A stretch of DNA of 64,000 bases from Elusimicrobia bacterium GWA2_66_18 (GCA_001799675.1 MGTX01000024.1:1-64000), one strand, 5' to 3'; shown: positions 25,235-35,338, numbered from the stretch's first letter. Numbers and translations: made by a program. Notes: generated from the sequence alone by a model not told the origin.

Positions 25235-25968
25235 GCGATCAGCCGCCCGCCGTCCACCGCGAGCTCCGCTCCCGTCGAGTAGTCGGCCGCGTGAGCGAGA
25301 TAGAGGCAAGCGCGCGCCACGGCCTCCGGCGTGCCCAGGCGCTTGAGCAGCGTCGCCTCGGAGATCTTTTTTTTCTCCCCCTCGCTCATGCCCTCCGGAA
25401 GAAGAACGGGGCCCGGCAGGATCGCGTTGACGCGGATCTCGGGCGCCAGCGCCCGCGCCAAGATCTTGTTGACGCTGAGCAGCGCCGCCTTCGAGGCGCA
25501 GTAGGGGCCGTAGTCCGCGTAAGGCCGTAGGCCCGACCAGTCCGCGATGTTGATGACGATCCCCTCGCCCATGCGCCGCAGGTACGGCGCGCAGGCCTGA
25601 GCGAGAAAGAACGGGGCGCGGGCGTTGACCGCCATGTGGCGGTCCCAATCCGCGGGCGTGGTCAGAGCGAAGGGCGTCTTCTCGTAGAGGGAGGCGGAGT
25701 TGATCAGGATGTCGATGCCGCCGAAGCGGCGCGCGACCGCGTCGGCGAGTTTCTCCGGCCCCTTCGCCTGCTCCAGGTCGGCGCGGAAGACGTCGGCCTC
25801 GGCGCCGGAGATTGATTTGACCGCGTCCACGACGCGCCGGGCGTCCACCACCGAGGTGTGATAATGAACGGCCAGCCGCGACCCTTTGGCCGCGAAGGCC
25901 AGCGCGATGGTGCGCCCGATCCTCCGCGCGGCGCCCGTCACGAGCACGACTTTCCCCTGGAGGATCAT
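25231..25968 (-). CDS. Short-chain dehydrogenase, pteridine reductase-like
   Basis: 245 residues. The N-terminal cofactor site reads VTGAARRIGRTIA; this T-G-x3-R-x-G form, with Arg in place of a Gly, marks pteridine reductase/FolM-type SDRs that use NADPH. The catalytic motif is YCASK near residue 157. The closing TGAELAVDGGRLI is typical of the fold. Likely NADPH-dependent reduction of a pterin or related substrate. It overlaps the upstream membrane-protein gene by 4 bases and converges on the QueD-like gene. Confidence 0.75.
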   Translation of the reverse strand: MILQGKVVLVTGAARRIGRTIALAFAAKGSRLAVHYHTSVVDARRVVDAVKSISGAEADVFRADLEQAKGPEKLADAVARRFGGIDILINSASLYEKTPFALTTPADWDRHMAVNARAPFFLAQACAPYLRRMGEGIVINIADWSGLRPYADYGPYCASKAALLSVNKILARALAPEIRVNAILPGPVLLPEGMSEGEKKKISEATLLKRLGTPEAVARACLYLAHAADYSTGAELAVDGGRLIA

Positions 25969-27044
25969 CGTTGCTTTCCCTCGCTTTTCTGCGGCGCGGG
26001 CTGCGGGCCGGCCGCCCCGGCCGCCATCAGGCGCAGGGTCAGTTGTTGGATCTTGGCCATGCGCCGGGCCTGCTCCTGGTCGGAGAGGGATCTGACTTCC
26101 GCCGTCATCCGGGCGCGCATCTCCTGCAGCAGGTCCTGGAGTTCCTTCATGTCGGCCTTCTGCTGCACGGACATGTTCTTGTTGAGCGCGGCGCTGTTGA
26201 GCAGGGGTGTGACGGCGTCGAGCATGCCGACCGCGCTCCGGTTGAGGGCCGCGGCCTGCCGCTGCGCCGGCGGGGCGGGGGCTTCGCCCTGAGGAGCGGA
26301 CGAATTTTCAACTGCGGGGCCGCGCAGGAGATCCAGGCTCAAGGCGGTCCCCATCGGCGCCGCCGGGGACGCCTGCTCCGAGACGTCCTGAATCCGGCTT
26401 GCAAGCTCGGCGTTGGACATGCCGGCAGCGGTCAGGGCGCTGCGTGCCGCATAGGCCTGAGCGGCGCGCTCGATGAAGACGCGCCCCGCGAACTGGACGC
26501 AGAGCGCACCGGCGGCCAGGAGAGCGCAGGCGGCGCGCGCGGCAAGGGGCTTGGCCTTAAAGAGGCCCTCGAGGGCTCCGGCCGCGACCCAGGCCGCCAG
26601 GAGGGTGGGCGCAGGCCACGCCTGCGGCAGCCAGTTGCACAGGGCCTGAAGGGGAGCGAGCAGCGAGAGCGCGGCCGCGGCCTGTAGAGCGCGGTCGAAA
26701 TCCCCCGCGCCGCCCAGCGCGAGTCCCAGGCCGTAGAGCAGGAGCGCGGCCAGGAGCAGGAGGCTTGAGTAGACGGCGAGCGCCGCCGCGACGAGGACCG
26801 CCATCATCGCGGCCGAGAAACGCGCGGCGAAAACGAGGTCGGAGACGAGCGCTAGGGCCAGGGCCGTCGAACCGCTGGCTAGAGTCAAGCCGAGGACGAC
26901 GCCGAAGGTGGGCGCGGGCCGCAGGGACGCGCCCGCGAAGACGGAGGGCGCGGCGGCGAGGGCGTGTAGGGACTGCTCGAAGCATTCACCGAAGTTCGGT
27001 GCGACGGCTGGCGTGGGCGCGGCGGCGGTATCGGCATCAGGCAT
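25965..27044 (-). CDS. Membrane protein with Yip1-like domain and C-terminal helical tail
   Basis: 359 residues. About five hydrophobic stretches span residues 50-205, preceded by a short cytosolic N-terminus (FGECFEQSLHALAAAPSVFA), which resembles the start of Yip1-domain proteins. The C-terminal 150 residues are soluble, Ala/Gln-rich and strongly helical (QKADMKELQDLLQEMRAR). The start has a GAGAGGAG site, and TATACT stands 39 bases before it (27083-27088). Function unknown. It is co-transcribed with the SDR gene. Confidence 0.5.
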   Translation of the reverse strand: MPDADTAAAPTPAVAPNFGECFEQSLHALAAAPSVFAGASLRPAPTFGVVLGLTLASGSTALALALVSDLVFAARFSAAMMAVLVAAALAVYSSLLLLAALLLYGLGLALGGAGDFDRALQAAAALSLLAPLQALCNWLPQAWPAPTLLAAWVAAGALEGLFKAKPLAARAACALLAAGALCVQFAGRVFIERAAQAYAARSALTAAGMSNAELASRIQDVSEQASPAAPMGTALSLDLLRGPAVENSSAPQGEAPAPPAQRQAAALNRSAVGMLDAVTPLLNSAALNKNMSVQQKADMKELQDLLQEMRARMTAEVRSLSDQEQARRMAKIQQLTLRLMAAGAAGPQPAPQKSEGKQR

Positions 27045-27082
27045 GGGGCTTCTCCTCTCGTCTTAAGGCCCTGCAGCGCAGA

Positions 27083-27105
27083 AGTATAGCCGAAAATCAT
27101 AGAAT
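27083..27105. promoter_or_regulatory. Divergent -10 boxes between membrane-protein and kinase genes
   Basis: TATACT on the minus strand (27083-27088) faces the Yip1-like gene, and TAGAAT on the plus strand (27100-27105) faces the histidine kinase. They are 11 bases apart, so the two promoters must share DNA. Confidence 0.45.
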
Positions 27106-27123
27106 GGACCAGGTCCTCTCCCC

Positions 27124-28527
27124 ATGCGTCTGAGTCAATGGATGGCCCTGGTTTTCGCCCTTTTCGGGGCCCTGATCTCGGGGGGGCTCGTGGCGAGGCA
27201 TGTCTCCGTGGCCCGCCGCGAGGCCTACTCCTCGACCCAGCGCATGGGAGCCGTCACCCTCGAGGCCGTGCGGGCGCTGGTGCAGGCCCAGGCCCGCCAG
27301 GGCCGCTTCATCGAGTTGGGCCGGAACTTCGAGGAGCTCGTTCGCCAAGCCAATATCGCCACCATCGTGGTGCGCGACCGAAAGGGACGCCGCGTCGTGG
27401 GCCGCTCGGACTCCTCCCGCCTGCTGGCCCGCGAGCCCCGGCCCGGGCGGCCGCTGAGCGTCGTCGATGACGGAGTCTACGACGTGGAGGGTCCGGTGGA
27501 TTTGGGCCCCAAGGGCAAGGCCGTCGTCCAGGTCGGCTTCCACACCGCGCTTCTCGAGAATCGGCTCGACCAGATTGCCGCCGAGGGCGTTGGCGCCGGC
27601 GTGACGGCCTTCCTGGCCCTGGCCCTGGCGGCCTGGATCATCGGCATGTTCGCAGGCGAGCGCATCGGGCGGGTGGTCGAGCGCATCGAGGTCCTGGCCG
27701 CCGACCCCGAGCGTTTCCGCCCCTTGCGCGCCGACAGGGGCAAGGGAGGCGACGAGGTCTCGCGCCTGGTCTCGGCCTTCAACCGCATGGGAGCCGGCCT
27801 CAAGGCGGAGACCGCGCGCCGCCAGCGCCTGGAGGCGGAGAAACAGGAACTCGCCGCCATGCTGGTCCACGACCTGAAGACGCCGTTGACGGTCATCCGC
27901 GCGGGAGTCGCCCTGCTTTCCGAGTTCGCCCAGGAGGTCGACGGCAAGAGGGAGAACTCGCGCACCTTCGAGCTCCTCGAGATGTCCATGGCGCGTCTCC
28001 AGCGCATGGTGGAGGACGTGCTGCAACTCTCCAAGCTCGAAGAATCCTCCTCCCTGCCTCGCCTCGAGAGGGTCGAACTGACGTCGCTGGCGTCGGCCTG
28101 CGCCAAGGATTTCGAGCTGGTCGTCAAAGACCGCAAGCAGCGGCTGGAACTGCAGATTCCCCGGGAATCCCTCCCGCCGGTCCTGGGAGATCCGGCGCTT
28201 CTGCGTCGGGTCCTGGACAATTTAGTGCACAACGCCGTCGAGCACACCCCCTCCGGCGGCCGCATCTCCATCGAGACGCGCGCCGAGGGCGGCGGGGTGA
28301 CGGTGGAGGTCAGCGACTCGGGGCCCGGCGTGCCGGCGGAGGCGCGCGGCGACATCTTCCTGAAGTTCTTCCAGAAGGACGTCAAACGCCACGTGGGCAA
28401 CGTGGGGCTGGGGCTGGCGCTGTGCGAGAAAGTCGTGTCCCGCCACGGCGGGACCATAGGCATCGGTGAAGCCGTGCCGAAGGGCGCGCGCTTCTACTTC
28501 ACCTTGCCCGTCGCGCCCGAGCCATAG
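27124..28527 (+). CDS. Sensor histidine kinase
   Basis: 467 residues. Transmembrane helices at about 8-25 and 157-177 frame a periplasmic sensor of about 130 residues. A HAMP linker follows (about 178-232). The phosphorylated His is H249 in MLVHDLKTPLTVIRAG. The ATPase has the N box (DNLVHNAVEHTPSGG), G1 (VSDSGPGVP) and G2 (NVGLGLALCEKVVSRHGG). No response regulator gene is adjacent, so its partner is unknown. Its tail overlaps maf by 29 bases on the opposite strand. Confidence 0.9.
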   Translation: MRLSQWMALVFALFGALISGGLVARHVSVARREAYSSTQRMGAVTLEAVRALVQAQARQGRFIELGRNFEELVRQANIATIVVRDRKGRRVVGRSDSSRLLAREPRPGRPLSVVDDGVYDVEGPVDLGPKGKAVVQVGFHTALLENRLDQIAAEGVGAGVTAFLALALAAWIIGMFAGERIGRVVERIEVLAADPERFRPLRADRGKGGDEVSRLVSAFNRMGAGLKAETARRQRLEAEKQELAAMLVHDLKTPLTVIRAGVALLSEFAQEVDGKRENSRTFELLEMSMARLQRMVEDVLQLSKLEESSSLPRLERVELTSLASACAKDFELVVKDRKQRLELQIPRESLPPVLGDPALLRRVLDNLVHNAVEHTPSGGRISIETRAEGGGVTVEVSDSGPGVPAEARGDIFLKFFQKDVKRHVGNVGLGLALCEKVVSRHGGTIGIGEAVPKGARFYFTLPVAPEP

Positions 28528-29125
28528 GGCGAGGAAGTGCCGCCTCCGAATTTCGTCGGGCGGCGGCCGCCCGAGCCAGAAGGCGCCTGACGCTGCGCAT
28601 CGGCAGGCCGACGACGTTGTCGCGGTCGCCCACGATCTTCTCCACCAGAGGGTCATGATCGTCTTGCACCGCGTAGGCCCCGGCCTTGTCCATATGCTTG
28701 CCGGACAAACGCCGCAGGCGTCCGGCGTCGAGCCGGCGGGCCTTTACCTTGGTCACGGCCAGGTCGGTGAACACGCGCCGTCCGACGACGAGCGCGGTGC
28801 CGGTGTAGACGCGCTGCCAGCGCCCCGACTGGAGGGTGATCATTCGCGCGGCGTCCTTAAGGTCCCGGGGTTTGCCGAGGAGCTCTCCCGCGCAGACGAC
28901 GATGGTGTCCGCGCCCAGTACGGGCAGTTCGGGGTGGCGCCGGGAGACTTCCAGGGCCTTGCGGCGCGCCAGTGCTACGACGAGGCGGCGCGGGTCTTTC
29001 TCGCGCGAGCCCTCATCGACGCGGCTCGGGTCGACGCGGAAGCGCACCCCGGCCGAGCGCAGGATGGCGCGGCGCCGCGGCGAGGCCGAGGCCAGGATCA
29101 GGAAGGTTCGACGCGCGGTGCTCAC
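28499..29125 (-). CDS. maf: Maf-like nucleoside triphosphate pyrophosphatase
   Basis: 208 residues from a GTG at 29125 that overlaps the cutA stop (GTGA). The Maf signature opens the protein (LILASASPRRRAILRSAG). The catalytic Asp is in VLGADTIVVCAGELLGKP, and the pocket motif is DKAGAYAVQD. Maf proteins hydrolyse non-canonical or modified nucleoside triphosphates and also affect septum formation. The last 20 residues are Arg/Ala-rich and overlap the kinase gene. Confidence 0.9.
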   Translation of the reverse strand: MSTARRTFLILASASPRRRAILRSAGVRFRVDPSRVDEGSREKDPRRLVVALARRKALEVSRRHPELPVLGADTIVVCAGELLGKPRDLKDAARMITLQSGRWQRVYTGTALVVGRRVFTDLAVTKVKARRLDAGRLRRLSGKHMDKAGAYAVQDDHDPLVEKIVGDRDNVVGLPMRSVRRLLARAAAARRNSEAALPRPMARARRAR

Positions 29126-29442
29126 CGGACGCTCTCCCGCAGCCAGGCGAGATAATTTTTGGAGCCGGCGACGACGGGCAGCGCGATGACTTCGGGCAGC
29201 GCGTAAGGATGGCGGGACACGATCCAGCGCTCGAGGGCCTTCAGCTTGGAGGCGCGGGTCTTGATGATGAGGATGCATTCCGAGTCCCGGCAGGGCTTCC
29301 CCTTCCAGAGGTAATGGGAGACGACGCCTGGGAGGATGTTCACGCACGCCGCGAGGCCCGTCTCGATGATGCCCCGCGCCAGGGCCTCGGTCCGGCGGCC
29401 GCGCGGTGCGGTCACGAGCACGACCCTCAGCGAGGTCGCCAT
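29122..29442 (-). CDS. cutA: Divalent-ion tolerance protein CutA
   Basis: 106 residues, the normal size. Conserved parts are VVLVTAPRGRRTEALARGII, GLAACVNILPGVVSHYLWKGK and SECILIIKTRASK. CutA forms trimers like PII proteins and binds copper; its cellular role is debated. It lies 3 bases after pyk and overlaps maf. Confidence 0.92.
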   Translation of the reverse strand: MATSLRVVLVTAPRGRRTEALARGIIETGLAACVNILPGVVSHYLWKGKPCRDSECILIIKTRASKLKALERWIVSRHPYALPEVIALPVVAGSKNYLAWLRESVR

Positions 29443-29445
29443 TGT

Positions 29446-30918
29446 TCAGCGGTAGGTCAGCGAGCCCACGACGTGGATCTTGAGCATGTTGGAGGCCTTG
29501 TGCTTGGCGGTGCCGCCGCAGGTGACCAGGGTCGTTTCCCCATTCTTGACCAGACCGCTCTTGAGCAGGATGCGCTCGCCGTAGGCCAGCATCTCGTCGG
29601 TGGACTTGCCGAGAGGGCAGATGAGGGGCGTGATGCCCCAATAGAGGGCAAGCTGCTGGTAGGTCTGCTTGAGCGGGGTCATGGCGATGATCGGCGTGCG
29701 CGGGCGGTACTTGGACATGATGCGCGCCGACCAGCCCGTCATGGTGTAGACCACCACGAGCTTGGTGCCTGTGACCTGGCAGGCGTCGTGCGCCGCCCGC
29801 GCCAGCGCGTGAGCAAATCCCGTGTCCGGGTTGTCGGTCAGGCCGTGAGGGATCATCCGGTAGCGGAAGTTCGAGGTCTCGGCCTTATGGATGATGTCGG
29901 CCATGACTTTGACGGTCTCAACCGGGTAGAGGCCGACGGCGGACTCGCCCGAGAGCATGACGACATCGGCGCCGTCGTAGATGGCGTTGGCCACGTCCGA
30001 GGCCTCCGCGCGCGTGGGCTGGGCATGGCCGATCATGCTCTCCAGCATCTGCGTGGCCACGATGGAGAGTTTGCCCGCGTCATTGGCCTTGCGCACCAGC
30101 ATCTTCTGCAGCGCGGGGACTTCCGCGGCGGAAAGCTCGACGGCCAGATCGCCGCGGGCGATCATGATGCCGTCGGCGGCGTCCAGGATGGCGTCGATGC
30201 GTTTGATGGCGTCCGGGTGCTCGATCTTGGCGATGATACGCGTCGGCGCGCCCGCCCTCAGGAGGATCTTGCGGGCGCGCAGGACGTCGTCCGGAGAGCG
30301 CACGAACGAGAGGGCCACGTGGTCGACGCCGGTCTTGAGGCCCATGGCCAAGTCCCGCATGTCCTTGACCGTCAGCGCGGGCAGGTCGATGTCCGCGCCG
30401 GGGAGGTTGATGCCCTTGTGCTCCTTGAGCAGGCCGCCGATGCGGACCTCGCAGTCCACCCAGCCGACGCCGGTCTTCAACACGGTGAGGACGATGGATC
30501 CGTCATCCAGGCGGATCTCCATGCCCTTCCTGACGGTGTTCGGGAGCTTCTTGAAGGAGGTCGAGAATTCCTCGGCGGTCCCGGGGATATCGTGGGAGGT
30601 GATGCGAACGCGGGCGCCGTTCTTGAGCGCGATGGGCTCGCCGTTGCGCAGGCGGCCGACGCGCAGGCGCGGGCCCTGGAGGTCCAAGACGACGGAGGTC
30701 GAGCGCCGGTCCAGGCGCGAGGCCGAGCGGATGAGTTCCACGCTGCGTTTGAGTTCGTCGAGGCGGGCGTGCGAGCAGTTGAGACGGAAGGCGTCGACGC
30801 CTGCATCCAGGAGCCGGTGCAGCATCTCCGCCTTGGCCGAGACCGGGCCCAGCGTCGCCAGAATTTTCGTCATCTTCGGCTTGTCTTCGACGGCCGGGGT
30901 GCGCGTGTTCGTCAGCAT
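29446..30918 (-). CDS. pyk: Pyruvate kinase
   Basis: 490 residues. Conserved sites: ILATLGPVSAKAEML at the start, the metal and phosphate region RLNCSHA, the catalytic Lys in IIAKIEHPDAI, and ADGIMIARGDLAVEL, then QMLESM and SGESAVGLYPVETV. Full length with its B and C domains. Makes ATP and pyruvate in glycolysis. It overlaps the mtnA stop by 7 bases and is followed by cutA and maf. Confidence 0.95.
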   Translation of the reverse strand: MLTNTRTPAVEDKPKMTKILATLGPVSAKAEMLHRLLDAGVDAFRLNCSHARLDELKRSVELIRSASRLDRRSTSVVLDLQGPRLRVGRLRNGEPIALKNGARVRITSHDIPGTAEEFSTSFKKLPNTVRKGMEIRLDDGSIVLTVLKTGVGWVDCEVRIGGLLKEHKGINLPGADIDLPALTVKDMRDLAMGLKTGVDHVALSFVRSPDDVLRARKILLRAGAPTRIIAKIEHPDAIKRIDAILDAADGIMIARGDLAVELSAAEVPALQKMLVRKANDAGKLSIVATQMLESMIGHAQPTRAEASDVANAIYDGADVVMLSGESAVGLYPVETVKVMADIIHKAETSNFRYRMIPHGLTDNPDTGFAHALARAAHDACQVTGTKLVVVYTMTGWSARIMSKYRPRTPIIAMTPLKQTYQQLALYWGITPLICPLGKSTDEMLAYGERILLKSGLVKNGETTLVTCGGTAKHKASNMLKIHVVGSLTYR

Positions 30919-31970
30919 GCGGACTTGACCGCCTTTCTGAGATTCTCGCCGTCGGCGGGAGAGACGACGCCCTTCTCGGTGACGATGGACGTCACCAGTT
31001 CGTGGGGCGTGACGTCGAAGGCGAAATGGTGCGCCTTCGCCCCCTTTGGGGCGATCGGGGCGCCGAAGACCTCGACGACCTCCAGGATGGAGCGCTCCTC
31101 GATGGGGATACGGTCGCCCGAAGGCGTGGAGAAGTCGACGGTCGTGCTCGGAGCCACCACGTAGAACGGGATGTCGTGATGCTTGGCCAGGATCGCCAAC
31201 CCGTAGGTCCCGATCTTATTGCATACGTCCGCGTTGGCCGCGATGCGGTCGGAGCCGACGATGACCGCGTCGATCTTACGGGTCTTCATGAGGTGCGCGG
31301 CCATGTTGTCCGTGATGAGGGTGGCGGGGATGCCGGCCTGCATGAGTTCCCACAGGGTCAGGCGCGAGCCCTGGAGGTAGGGCCGGGTCTCGCAGGGGTA
31401 GACGTGCGACACCTTCCCGGCGAGATAGCCCGCGCGGATCATGCCCACGGCGGTGCCGATGCCGGCGGTGGCCAGCGCGCCGGCGTTGCAGTAGGTGATG
31501 ACGCGCGAGCCGGGCTCGAGCAGGGCGGCGCCCAGTTCCGCCATGCGTAAATTGGAGGCGAGGTCATCCTGGAAGTACTTCACGGCCGCCGCGGACATGC
31601 GCTCCGGGAGCGCGGCCTCAGGCCCGGTTTTGGCGACGGCCAGCATGAGGTCCAGTGCATGCATAAGGTTGACGGCTGTTGGGCGGGCGCGGCGCAGGAC
31701 GGGCTCCGCGGCGACGACGTCTTTGAGGCGGCAGCGTCGCGCGGCCAGGGCCATGCCGTAGGCGGCGGCGCAGCCGATAAGGGGGGCGCCGCGCAGGACC
31801 ATGTCAGAGGTCGCCTGCGCGACTTCCTTGGCCGTGCGGCAGGAGACGTAGCGCACCTGCCGCGGCAGGAGGCGCTGATCGATGACGTCGAGACGGTCGC
31901 CCTTCCAGACGATGTGCCGGATGGGATCCTCTTGCAGCGGCACGGCCTTCTTCTTGGTCGTTTTCGTCAT
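30912..31970 (-). CDS. mtnA: S-methyl-5-thioribose-1-phosphate isomerase
   Basis: 352 residues. Signature parts: RGAPLIGCAAAYGMAL, the catalytic Cys in TYCNAGALATAGIGTA, and the catalytic Asp in VIVGSDRIAANADVCNKIGT. It isomerises methylthioribose 1-phosphate in methionine salvage. No other mtn gene is near. A 20-base-pair hairpin with a T-rich tail on the same strand ends 25 bases before its start, see that entry. It heads the mtnA-pyk-cutA-maf operon. Confidence 0.94.
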   Translation of the reverse strand: MTKTTKKKAVPLQEDPIRHIVWKGDRLDVIDQRLLPRQVRYVSCRTAKEVAQATSDMVLRGAPLIGCAAAYGMALAARRCRLKDVVAAEPVLRRARPTAVNLMHALDLMLAVAKTGPEAALPERMSAAAVKYFQDDLASNLRMAELGAALLEPGSRVITYCNAGALATAGIGTAVGMIRAGYLAGKVSHVYPCETRPYLQGSRLTLWELMQAGIPATLITDNMAAHLMKTRKIDAVIVGSDRIAANADVCNKIGTYGLAILAKHHDIPFYVVAPSTTVDFSTPSGDRIPIEERSILEVVEVFGAPIAPKGAKAHHFAFDVTPHELVTSIVTEKGVVSPADGENLRKAVKSAC

Positions 31971-31983
31971 CGCTCTTCGTTTT

Positions 31984-32038
31984 GGCGCAAAATAAGACGA
32001 GGACGGATGAGGCGCACGGCGCCTCGTCCGTCCTCGTC
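31984..32038 (-). terminator. Strong intrinsic terminator after the YggS-YggU pair
   Basis: Arms 31996-32015 and 32019-32038 pair over 20 bases, with one G-T pair and a 3-base loop. On the minus strand the hairpin is followed by TTATTTT, so it ends transcripts from yggS-yggU. Because mtnA starts 26 bases later on the same strand, its promoter must overlap this region or the hairpin may be conditional. Confidence 0.85.
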
Positions 32039-32059
32039 CTCAGTGCTGCTGCAGAGCGC

Positions 32060-32323
32060 TCAGGGGATGGACTCCATAACCCGCTTGAGCTGCTCCTCGG
32101 TCTTGCCGACGATCTCCACGGTTTTCTCTCGTCCATTCGCGCCGCGCAGGATGCTGACTTGCTTTCCGGGGACCTCGAAGAATTCGGCGAGGTAATCTTT
32201 CAGCGCTGCGTTGGCCTTCGCATCCACGGCCGGAGCCGCGACCTTCACTCGAAGAACGCTGCCGATGCGGCTGACGACTTCGTTCTCCACGGCGTTCGGA
32301 ATCACGCGCACTTTCACGATCAT
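32060..32323 (-). CDS. DUF167 / YggU family protein
   Basis: 87 residues. The family pattern is visible: VRVIPNAVENEVV at the start, LRVKVAAPAVDAKANAALKDYLAEFF in the middle (two adjoining motifs), and VSILRGANGREKTVEIVG near the end. Small cytosolic alpha/beta protein of unknown biochemical role. It is paired with YggS, a pairing seen in many bacteria. Overlaps yggS by 4 bases. Confidence 0.9.
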   Translation of the reverse strand: MIVKVRVIPNAVENEVVSRIGSVLRVKVAAPAVDAKANAALKDYLAEFFEVPGKQVSILRGANGREKTVEIVGKTEEQLKRVMESIP

Positions 32324-33021
32324 GCTTGGGCCTCCAGTGATGCCGGACTAGGTTGCGAGAAAATCTGTGCGCCTATTCGGACCAGGTCGGCGCCTTCCTC
32401 GACCGCGACCTCGAAGTCGCGGCTCATACCCATGTTCAAGAGCCCTTTCGGCAGATGCCGATCCCTGAGTTCTCTCAAGCGACGGAAGCTGGGCCTGACG
32501 TCTTCCACCGGTTCCAGGTCGGGCGCTACGCCCATAAGCCCTTCAACGTCGAGGCGCGGATGATTCTTGAGCGCCTCGAGCAGCGCCGGGAGTTCTCCGG
32601 GAGTCACCCCCGACTGCGTCTGTCGCGAGGTGAGTTTTACTTGCACCATCACAGGGAGCTTCGTCTGCGCTCCGGCCAGGGCGGCATCGAGCGCCGCGGC
32701 GACCTTCTCGCTGTCGATCGAGTCCACTGCGCCGAAGACCAGCGCGGCTTTCTTCGCCTTGTTGGTCTGCAGATGTCCGATGAGGCGCCAGCGGACTGTG
32801 TCGGCCAGCGGGCCGAGGGCCTGCTTCTTCTTCTCGGCGTCCTGGACGCGGTTCTCCCCCACGTCTGCGACAGCTCCGAGTTCCAGGAGCCGTCGGACGT
32901 CTTCGAGCGGGGCGTACTTCGTGACCGCCACCAAACGGACCGCGTCTGGGTTTCGCCGTGCCCGTTCGGACGCCGCGCGGATGCGGTAGCGGATTTGATT
33001 GAGATTGTCAATGAGCGCCAA
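32320..33021 (-). CDS. YggS/PROSC-type pyridoxal phosphate homeostasis protein
   Basis: 233 residues from a TTG start. Motifs: LVAVTKYAPLEDVRRLLELG with the PLP lysine, DVGENRVQDA, WRLIGHLQTNKAKK, then LMGVAP and LSMGMS-like LNMGMSRDFEVAVEEGADLVRIG (seen as adjoining parts). It binds PLP and balances vitamin B6 and amino-acid pools. The TTG lies eight bases after a TATAAT box, and no ATG or GTG in frame fits upstream. Confidence 0.93.
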   Translation of the reverse strand: MALIDNLNQIRYRIRAASERARRNPDAVRLVAVTKYAPLEDVRRLLELGAVADVGENRVQDAEKKKQALGPLADTVRWRLIGHLQTNKAKKAALVFGAVDSIDSEKVAAALDAALAGAQTKLPVMVQVKLTSRQTQSGVTPGELPALLEALKNHPRLDVEGLMGVAPDLEPVEDVRPSFRRLRELRDRHLPKGLLNMGMSRDFEVAVEEGADLVRIGAQIFSQPSPASLEAQA

Positions 33022-33029
33022 GCACGAAC

Positions 33030-33035
33030 ATTATA
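33030..33035 (-). promoter_or_regulatory. -10 box of the yggS-yggU operon (leaderless TTG start)
   Basis: TATAAT on the minus strand, then eight bases, then the TTG start at 33021. There is no room for a Shine-Dalgarno site. Confidence 0.55.
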
Positions 33036-33087
33036 CCACAGAATCTGAGCTAAAAATTGCAACCCCAGGGCCGAAAGGCCTATCCCG

Positions 33088-33125
33088 AAACAAAGCCCCC
33101 CCGGCTCTTTCGAACCAGGGGGGCC
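33088..33125 (-). terminator. Intrinsic terminator after groEL
   Basis: On the minus strand, GGCCCCCC pairs with the GGGGGGC run across an AT-containing loop (arms near 33118-33125 and 33095-33102) and is followed by TTTGTTT. It lies 55 bases after the groEL stop. Confidence 0.75.
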
Positions 33126-33180
33126 GTTCTTGCGGCTATTGCCCGATTGACTCCGGAGTCCGTCCCGGAGAGGGCGGAGG

Positions 33181-34839
<1,659 letters not shown>

Positions 34840-35151
34840 TTACTTCAGGATTCCAAGGATGTCGTCCTGATGCATGATCAGGTACTCCTCGTCGTCGATC
34901 TTTATTTCGGAGCCGGAGTACTTGCCGTACAGAATCTTGTCGCCGGCCTTCACGTCCATGGGCAGGATCTTGCCGTCCTCGGTCGTCTTGCCCTTGCCGG
35001 TCGCCACGACCAGGCCTTCCTGCGGTTTTTCCTTGGCGCTGTCGGGGATGATGATTCCGCCGCGCTTCGTTTCCTTCTGCTCCGCGGGCTTGACGAGCAC
35101 GCGGTCGCCGAGGGGTTGGATCTTTACTTTCGTCAGCGTCGCTTCGGCCAT
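34840..35151 (-). CDS. groES: Co-chaperonin GroES
   Basis: 103 residues. [20 protein letters not shown] and [14 protein letters not shown] carry the mobile loop; the end [15 protein letters not shown] is typical. GGAGG precedes the ATG. It caps the GroEL chamber. First gene of the groESL operon, driven by a consensus promoter overlapped by a CIRCE-like repeat. Confidence 0.98.
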   Translation of the reverse strand: MAEATLTKVKIQPLGDRVLVKPAEQKETKRGGIIIPDSAKEKPQEGLVVATGKGKTTEDGKILPMDVKAGDKILYGKYSGSEIKIDDEEYLIMHQDDILGILK

Positions 35152-35225
35152 CTGGAATACCTCCGTGAATGTGAGCGTCTCGAGAGCACGGCAACGACTG
35201 TTGTCGCCGTCCCCGTTCGTTGGTG

Positions 35226-35255
35226 ATTATAACAAGGCTCTTATATAATTGTCAA
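35226..35255 (-). promoter_or_regulatory. Consensus sigma-70 promoter of groESL
   Basis: On the minus strand, TTGACA (35250-35255) and TATAAT (35226-35231) are separated by 18 bases. This is the best housekeeping promoter in the window. It gives a leader of about 68 bases before groES. Confidence 0.85.
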
Positions 35256-35275
35256 TCGATTAGTGCGATTGCCAA
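35249..35275 (-). promoter_or_regulatory. Diverged CIRCE element (HrcA operator) at groESL
   Basis: TTGGCAATC, nine bases, GATTGACAA on the minus strand. The arms pair at eight of nine positions, and the 9-9-9 layout is exactly that of CIRCE (TTAGCACTC-N9-GAGTGCTAA), with 7 and 6 of 9 matches to the two arms. It covers the -35 box, where a repressor would block polymerase. HrcA control is inferred; hrcA is not in this window. Confidence 0.65.
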
Positions 35276-35338
35276 CTCTCGTTTCCTCTGCGCTCGGTGT
35301 GCGAGACGCTCAGGGCGCTGAGGCGCGGACAGGGACGC

